DNA from: Armatimonadota bacterium
Lineage (GTDB): Bacteria > Sysuimicrobiota > Sysuimicrobiia > Sysuimicrobiales > JACQTN01
Reading direction: 5' to 3'
Assembly: GCA_016210785.1 (NCBI GenBank)
Contig: JACQTN010000080.1
Coordinates: forward strand, 1 to 10,732
Length of the DNA stretch: 10,732 nucleotides
Shown here: positions 6,082 through 10,732 of the stretch, piece after piece
Numbering within the stretch: position 1 is the stretch's first letter
Layout: every line of letters starts with the position of its first letter
The notes under the pieces: generated by a model
Databases searched by the model: none
What the model was told of the DNA's origin: nothing
Seen by the model: only the letters and a program-made list of their open reading frames with translations
Translations under genes and position numbers: made by a program

Positions 6082-7062
6082 CTATTCGTTCGCCGGACTT
6101 GCCGCGCGAAGCTCGGCGATCAGCCGCGCTAATGCCGCCATCTGTTCTGGCGCGGATCGCGACCGTGCCACGGCCTCGGCGTTCCCACGGACTCGTTCTG
6201 GCCGCCGCGACGAGAATAGCACGCCACCCTGCGGGTTCGCCATGACGACTTGCTGCAGAAGCAGCGTTGCCAGCACGTCGCGGTTCGAGCAGTCAGCCTG
6301 CAGGGCTTCAGACCACCGGCGGGTCCGCGCGGGGGAAGCTGTAACATAAGTCCAGAGAGGGGCGAGATCACGGGCGAGTACCGAATGCGTGATGGTCGCG
6401 CGCCCGTGGCCGCCGGGCAATGCTCCAAGTGTTGGCTCGATGAAGCTGCGCGGAATCTGGATCACGGTGGGGAACCAGTGTCCTCGGGAAAGTAGATCCG
6501 CGGTTGTTGCCGGGTCCGTTGCCACGCCCACGTAGCGGGCCATGCCCGTTCGGACGCAGGCGTTCAAGGACTCAAGGAGTTCCTCCGAGATGTCGTGGAC
6601 GCGGCACTCGTGGAGCAGGAGAATGTCCACGAACTGTGTGTTCAGCTCCCGCAGGCTCGTCTCAAGGCTTGCCCGCGCGTCGGCGACACTGAACCGCCCC
6701 CCGCTGATGAGCGCGTCTGCTCCGCGCCTGACCTGACGTCTGAGCCATGGACTGGTACCCACCACTCTCCGGGCTACCGCGCGCGCCGCGGTCAGCCAGG
6801 TGGACCGTGGGGGGGGCGCGAGCCCGACCTTCGTGGTCACCGTGACTTGGTCGCGCCGGCCGGTCAGGAACCGCCCCAGGACGCGTTCCGCCTCGCCGAG
6901 CCCGTACACGCGCGCGGTATCGAAGTGGGTGATGCCCGCATCGAATGCCGCGTGGAGGAGCCGCAGCTTCTCGCGGTCGCCGAGCTGGCTACCGAAGGAA
7001 GCGCAGCCGTAGCCGAGCACCGAGACTTGAAGATCGGTCCCTGGCAGCACGATCCGTTTCAT
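6082..7062 (-). CDS. Aldo/keto reductase
   Basis: A 326-residue member of the aldo/keto reductase superfamily, NAD(P)H-dependent (beta/alpha)8-barrel oxidoreductases of the cytosol. The catalytic tetrad is visible: Asp48 (THFDTA), Tyr53 (RVYGLGEAE), Lys78 (TTKVGL) and His151 (LLLHEC). The N-terminus (LPGTDLQVSVLGYGCASFG) and GITHFDTARVYG are typical of the family. The ATG at 7062 overlaps the stop of the upstream GMC oxidoreductase (ATGA). It has no Shine-Dalgarno of its own, so it is probably translated by coupling. A longer frame upstream to 7287 is only the shadow of the oxidoreductase. The substrate is unknown; pairing with a GMC enzyme suggests sugar or alcohol/aldehyde chemistry on a shared compound. 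It converges on the toxin-antitoxin cassette, with 2 bp between stops. Confidence 0.9.
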   Translation of the reverse strand: MKRIVLPGTDLQVSVLGYGCASFGSQLGDREKLRLLHAAFDAGITHFDTARVYGLGEAERVLGRFLTGRRDQVTVTTKVGLAPPPRSTWLTAARAVARRVVGTSPWLRRQVRRGADALISGGRFSVADARASLETSLRELNTQFVDILLLHECRVHDISEELLESLNACVRTGMARYVGVATDPATTADLLSRGHWFPTVIQIPRSFIEPTLGALPGGHGRATITHSVLARDLAPLWTYVTASPARTRRWSEALQADCSNRDVLATLLLQQVVMANPQGGVLFSSRRPERVRGNAEAVARSRSAPEQMAALARLIAELRAASPANE

Positions 7063-8634
7063 CGCAGCACGGTCGTCTTCAGGTGGTCGGCGAGACGGAT
7101 CGCCAGGGCCAGGATGGTCAGGGTCGGATTCGCATATCCCGAGGTGGGGAAGACCGAGCTGCCCGCCACAAACAGGTTGGCGACGCCGTGAACGCGGCAG
7201 TCGGCATCCACGACGCCCGCTTTCGGGCTGGAAGCCATGCGCGTGGTGCCGATGTGATGGAAAGTGTCGCTGAGGCGCCGGGTCCACTCACTCCCACTAT
7301 TTGTGAGCCACTCGTCCCGCTGGACTCCCGCCAGGTTTAGGCGCGCGAATTCTGCGTCGACGGCGCGGACGAACGCTTCCATCGTCCGTCGTTCCAGGTC
7401 CGTCACCCGCCAGTCGAGCCGGGCGAAGGGAACGCCGAAAGCATCTTTCGTGTCCGCGAGCATGATCCGGCTGTCTGGATTCGGTGCCTGCTCGCAGATG
7501 GCGAGAAGGTACACTTCCCGCGGAAGCTCGGTGTGCGATCGTCCCCGGACATACTGCCGCACGAGCCGCAGCGCCGGGAAGATCCCGGAGCACGTACCGG
7601 AGGTCCCGCCACACGCGCGTGGACAACCTCCGGGCGCGCAGGCTACGGGCGAGCCGCAGGGCGGCCTCGGCCCCCGAATCGTCCGGGAACTGGTACCCGA
7701 CGTTGCCTCCACAATGGAGGAGTCCTTCTGCCTCCTGGACTCGCTCGCTCAGCCGCAGTTTGGGATAGTAGCGCACGCCGTCTCGGTAGAACACGCCGAA
7801 GACGTCTTGCAGTGGCCCCGGCTTGCCTGCCGCGATGGTGGCACACCTGCTCATCGGGTGATCCTGGAAGAAGCGCCCGACGAGATCGTGTCGGTTTCCA
7901 ACCCCGTTCGGCTCGGTGTCGTTCGACGCCAGCAGCAGGCGCGCATTCTCGATTCCGCCGCAGCAGAGTACAATTGCGCGCGCCCGCACCGAGATCCGCC
8001 GTCCTGTCAGGGTACGGGCCTCGATCACCTCAGCGAGCGCACCAGACTCATTGGTGCCAGTCCTGACCGCGGTCACATGAAACAGCGTCATGATGTTCTG
8101 GGCATTGCGGAACGCGCCTTCCAGCAGGCGACCAAAGTCCGGGCGGGGGGAGAACATGGAGAACGTCAGGTTGAGCTTCGCCGGATCAAAGTCGGGCTGG
8201 CGAACCCCCAGGAGGGTTCCGATATTCTGTGCCAACCCATCGACTGGAAGCTCCAGGAGAGCCTCCGCGCGCCCATAGTACGGGTCAATCTCCGCGCGCG
8301 TGATGGGCCAGCCGCTGTGCGGAACCCACGGCCTCTTTGAGAAGTCGATGCTGTCGAGGCGCATGCACTGACCGGGCCAGACACGAGTCGTCCCGCCGAA
8401 CCCGCGCTCGCGTCCACGCTCGGCCCCGTAGCTGGGCAGGCCAACAATCTCGACCTTGTTGAGATCATACGGCGTGCTTTCCCCGGGAGGGCCTCCACTT
8501 TCGAGGATGATGATTTCGGTCTGCGAGTTCAGGAATTCGCGGCTGAGGGCGAGGCCGGCCGCTCCTGTGCCGACGATACACAGATCTGTAGCCAGGGTGA
8601 CGTCCTGGTCTTCTTTGACGGCATCAACGAACAA
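7059..8634 (-). pseudogene. GMC-family FAD oxidoreductase, split by one extra base
   Basis: The glucose-methanol-choline family consists of FAD enzymes that oxidise alcohols or sugars. The N-terminal Rossmann motif is at residues 22-27 (VGTGAAGLA), and the middle holds GGTTRVWPGQ and CCGGIENARLLL. The C-terminal half has the catalytic-pair region: His in DTFHHIG (codons 7254-7259) and Asn in SGYANPTLTI (codon 7128-7130). The first frame runs from 8634 to about 7578 and the second from there to 7059. The switch is at a CCC run on the minus strand (7576-7578): with two C it reads RDLPALRLVRQYVRG without a break, giving about 524 residues. TTG at 8634 is taken as start because a strong GAGGGGGGAG (8641-8650) lies 6 nt upstream. 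It is either a recent pseudogene or a one-base sequence error; the rest looks undecayed. Confidence 0.85.
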
Positions 8635-8753
8635 CGGCTGGCTCCCCCCTCACGGTCCGGTACACTTGGCCTGATCGAGATCCTGGGTCTGCGCCGGCAG
8701 GCACAGTTCTCTGGACCGGTGGGGATCGCGAAGAGATGCCATGTGGCGTGATC
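8635..8753. other. Spacer between GMC gene and ABC ATPase
   Basis: Apart from the Shine-Dalgarno GAGGGGGGAG (minus strand, 8641-8650), I see no convincing terminator with a T-tract and no -10/-35 pair here. A small GCC-ATGT-GGC hairpin is present near 8738-8747. Whether the GMC-reductase pair is transcribed with the ABC genes or separately cannot be told. Confidence 0.4.
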
Positions 8754-9506
8754 TTACTGATGCAGGATCTTGGAGAGAAACAACTTCGTCCGCTCGTGCT
8801 GGGGCGCCGTGAAGAAGTGCTCTGGCGTGCCGCTCTCCACGATCTTCCCCTCGTCCATGAAGATGATGCGGTTGGCCACCTCGCGGGCGAACCCCATCTC
8901 GTGGGTGATCACCATCATGGTCATCCCGCCGCGGGCCAGGTCGCTCATGACGTCCAGCACTTCCTTGATCATCTCCGGATCCAGCGCCGAGGTCGGCTCG
9001 TCAAAGAGCATGATCTTGGGCTGCATGGCCAGCGCGCGGGCGATCGCTACCCGCTGCTGCTGGCCCCCGCTGATCTGCCCCGGGTAGGCATGGGCCTTTT
9101 CCGGCATGCCCACCCGCTCCAGGAGTTCCATGGCCGCCTTCTCCGCCCGGGCCCGCGGCCAGCCCCGCACCTTCATGGGGGCCAGGGCGATGTTCTGCAT
9201 CACGGTGAGATGGGGGAACAGGTTGAAGGACTGGAAGACCATCCCCACCTCGCTGCGGATGGCGTCGATGTTCTTCACGTCGCTGGTCAGCTCGATGCCG
9301 TCCACCACGATGCGGCCCCGCTGATGCTCCTCCAGCCGGTTGATGCAGCGGATCATGGTGGACTTGCCGGAGCCGGAGGGGCCGATCACCACCACCACTT
9401 CTCCCGGCGCGACCTGGAGGTCGATGCCCCGCAGCACGTGGAGTCTGCCGAACCACTTGTGCACCTGTTCCATGACGATGATGGGTTGCCCGTTGCCCAT
9501 GGACAT
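8754..9506 (-). CDS. Polar amino-acid ABC transporter ATP-binding protein (GlnQ/AapP type)
   Basis: A 250-residue ATPase that powers import of polar or acidic amino acids at the inner face of the membrane. In order it has Walker [10 protein letters not shown] (42-50), Q-loop Gln92 (FQSFNLFPH), signature [14 protein letters not shown] (146-159), Walker [14 protein letters not shown] (165-177) and the switch His202 (VITHEM). The spacing and the [14 protein letters not shown] and APMKV segments are characteristic of the GlnQ/HisP/ArtP/AapP group. ATG 9506 is preferred to TTG 9527: GAGGTGAG (9511-9518) lies 4 nt before it. The permease gene lies upstream on the same strand, but across an unusually long 381-bp spacer. 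The substrate-binding protein is not in the window. The exact amino acid cannot be named. Confidence 0.94.
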   Translation of the reverse strand: MSMGNGQPIIVMEQVHKWFGRLHVLRGIDLQVAPGEVVVVIGPSGSGKSTMIRCINRLEEHQRGRIVVDGIELTSDVKNIDAIRSEVGMVFQSFNLFPHLTVMQNIALAPMKVRGWPRARAEKAAMELLERVGMPEKAHAYPGQISGGQQQRVAIARALAMQPKIMLFDEPTSALDPEMIKEVLDVMSDLARGGMTMMVITHEMGFAREVANRIIFMDEGKIVESGTPEHFFTAPQHERTKLFLSKILHQ

Positions 9507-9541
9507 GAATCTCACCTCGGCCTGCAACGCATCTTGTGCAG

Positions 9542-9601
9542 GGATCGGGTCCCCGAACTCACCCCACGAAATCCTGCGGATTTCGCAGGGTCCCCGGATC
9601 C
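9542..9601. repeat. Palindromic hairpin element upstream of the ATPase gene
   Basis: CGAAATCC (9567-9574), loop TGC, GGATTTCG (9578-9585) is a perfect 8-bp stem. It is continued, after a 2-nt mismatch, by CCC/GGG (9563-9565 with 9588-9590). An outer stem, GGATC (9542-9546) with GATCC (9597-9601) and GGG with CCC next to it, can close the whole. No T-tract lies on either side. It is non-coding and adjoins the larger inverted repeat. Confidence 0.6.
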
Positions 9602-9640
9602 ATCGTTCGTTTGTGATTTCTTGAGGTGATCCCGTGCCTC

Positions 9641-9881
9641 CTTGCGCAAGTTCGCGTCAACTGCCAGGCAGAGGCCGAAGCCCACATCCTGGCGGAGCGA
9701 CTGCGGCCGAGCCGGGCTACCCATCTCGGCGAGCCAGAGAGGAGCGATGCCATGTCTGAGCCCGAAGGGCGAGTTTGGCATCGCAACGACAGAAAGCGAG
9801 CCGTAGATGGGTCGGCGAGGCCGCCCGGAGCGAAGCCGGATGTGGGCAAGGCCTTCTCCATGTTGCGCTTTCCTGCGCAAG
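9641..9881. repeat. Long imperfect inverted repeat between permease and ATPase genes
   Basis: The arms meet at an apex GCCC-GAA-GGGC (9760-9770). Matching blocks from inside to outside are: GCGATGCCA 9744-9752 with TGGCATCGC 9776-9784 (9 of 9); CCCATCT 9720-9726 with AGATGGG 9805-9811; GCCCACATCC 9680-9689 with GGATGTGGGC 9838-9847 (10 of 10); AGGCC 9672-9676 with GGCCT 9850-9854; and CTTGCGCA 9641-9648 with TGCGCAAG 9874-9881. The stretches between blocks are similar in length but poorly paired. The whole could fold as one long bulged hairpin in RNA or DNA. The span has no convincing gene. The outer edge lies 6 bp from the permease stop. It may be a MITE-like or fold-back repeat element, or a structured RNA in the operon. 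Confidence 0.7.
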
Positions 9882-9887
9882 CAAGCA

Positions 9888-10732
9888 CTAGCGCTCACCC
9901 AGCCCCATCTTGCGCTCCAGGATCCGGCTGCCGTGCGACATGCCGTAGGAGAAGACGAAGAAGACCACCAGGGCGAACGCGTACACCTCCTGCTCGCTGT
10001 GCAGGTACTTGGTGATGCCCAGCAGCGCCTTGCCCATGCCCAGCACCTCGCTGAGGCCGATGATGACCGTCAGCGACGTGTCCTTGAACAGGCTGATGAA
10101 CTGGCCGACCAGGGCGGGAATCATGTTGCGGAAGGCCTGGGGGAGTACGATGTAGAGCATGGTCTGCGCGCCGCTCAACCCCACCGCCCGCGCCGCCTCC
10201 ATGTGGCCGCGGGGGACGGACTGGATGCCCGCCCGCATGATCTCCCCCACGTAGGCCGACGAGAAGATGGTCATGGCGATGATGGCGCGCTGCACCTTGG
10301 TGAGCGCGTCGCCCGAGACCAGCGTGAAGAAGATGGAGAACCAGAGCAGCACGGTGATCAACGGCACTCCGCGGATGACCTCGATGTAGGCGGTGCAGAA
10401 CGCTCTGACGGCGGGCAGCCGCGAGACCCGGCCGATGCCGACCACCATCCCGATCGGAAAGGAGGCCGATATCGAGACCGTGGCGAGCAGGAGTGTTAGG
10501 TAGAGCCCGCCGATCTGATCCATGCGGACGGGGGCGAAGAGCACGGCGACGCCCACGAGCACGCCGCCCCAGAGCGCCGCCAGCGTCCGCGGTGGAGCGC
10601 CCGCGCGCGCGCCGGCCGCGGTCAGCAGCGCGGCGGCGCCGACCATCCCGGCCGCCCACCACGCGCGCGGCACGAACTCCAGCGGCAGCAGCCCCACCGC
10701 CCACAGGCGCAGGTTGTCGGTGACGACGGCCC
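9888..10732 (-). CDS. Polar amino-acid ABC transporter permease (HisM/AapM type), 5' end outside window
   Basis: An inner-membrane subunit of an amino-acid importer. The frame stays open to the window edge, and the residues before the internal GTG at 10697 (AVVTDNLRLWAVG) fit the AapM-type N-terminal region. The gene therefore starts beyond position 10732. Several hydrophobic segments are visible, for example GGLYLTLLLATVSIS, PLITVLLWFSIFFTLV and YAFALVVFFVFSYGMS. The cytoplasmic coupling loop with the EAA-type motif is MEAARAVGLSGAQTMLYIVLPQA, by which the permease contacts the ATPase. Segments EVIRGVPLITVL, SAYVGEIMRAGIQSVPRG and LFKDTSLTVIIGL are hallmarks of the HisM family, closest in style to the AapM/BztC group. 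The partner ATPase follows at 9506 after a 381-bp non-coding element. Confidence 0.92.
   Translation of the reverse strand, partial: AVVTDNLRLWAVGLLPLEFVPRAWWAAGMVGAAALLTAAGARAGAPPRTLAALWGGVLVGVAVLFAPVRMDQIGGLYLTLLLATVSISASFPIGMVVGIGRVSRLPAVRAFCTAYIEVIRGVPLITVLLWFSIFFTLVSGDALTKVQRAIIAMTIFSSAYVGEIMRAGIQSVPRGHMEAARAVGLSGAQTMLYIVLPQAFRNMIPALVGQFISLFKDTSLTVIIGLSEVLGMGKALLGITKYLHSEQEVYAFALVVFFVFSYGMSHGSRILERKMGLGER

Noticed and set aside
7264..8340. Plus-strand open frame (358 codons) opposite the GMC gene
   Set aside because: It is antisense to the oxidoreductase, whose motifs are unmistakable; the plus-strand product shows none.
9512..9898. Minus-strand open frame of 128 codons in the permease-ATPase spacer
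   Set aside because: It runs through both arms of the inverted repeat, overlaps the permease end, has no recognisable domain or good ribosome-binding site, and is rich in Arg/Ser/Gly as expected of random high-GC frames. The structured-repeat explanation fits better.
1..10732. CRISPR array, tRNA or rRNA genes
   Set aside because: I saw no regularly spaced repeat array, no cloverleaf with TTCRANY-type arm, and no rRNA-like conserved blocks on either strand.

Overview
The window is GC-rich (about two thirds G+C by eye) bacterial chromosome. Nothing in it fixes the species. The order sufB-sufD-Rieske protein-sufS-sufU, the zinc-type SufU and a SAM-I riboswitch with an intrinsic terminator suggest a high-GC lineage of the Terrabacteria type (Actinomycetota, Chloroflexota, Armatimonadota or an uncultivated relative) rather than an enteric proteobacterium. 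This placement is tentative.

Positions 1-5436, plus strand, hold a SUF iron-sulfur cluster assembly locus. It contains the 3' part of sufB, then sufD, a small Rieske [2Fe-2S] protein, sufS (type II cysteine desulfurase) and sufU (sulfur acceptor), the last two overlapping by 11 bp. Between the Rieske gene and sufS lies a 540-bp regulatory region. It has a good sigma70-type promoter, a textbook SAM-I (S-box) aptamer, an antiterminator/terminator switch and a T-tract. The sulfur-mobilising half of the system (sufS-sufU) therefore looks separately controlled by S-adenosylmethionine. This is the most interesting feature of the window.

Positions 5437-6079 hold a small VapBC45-like toxin-antitoxin cassette: a DUF433 antitoxin and a DUF5615 PIN-like toxin broken by one missing base. 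The last 45 bp of sufU, including its stop codon, are repeated in frame as the last 45 bp of the toxin reading frame. The cassette thus sits between two direct copies of the sufU 3' end, as if it had integrated there.

Positions 6082-8634, minus strand, encode a translationally coupled pair: a GMC-family FAD oxidoreductase carrying one extra base that splits its frame, and an intact aldo/keto reductase. They converge on the toxin-antitoxin cassette with only 2 bp between stop codons.

Positions 8754-10732, minus strand, encode two parts of a polar amino-acid ABC importer: the ATPase (GlnQ/AapP type) and the C-terminal part of a HisM/AapM-type permease that runs off the window. They are separated by an unusual 381-bp non-coding spacer. 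The spacer is filled by a roughly 240-bp imperfect inverted repeat plus a second strong hairpin, and looks like an inserted fold-back element or a structured RNA.
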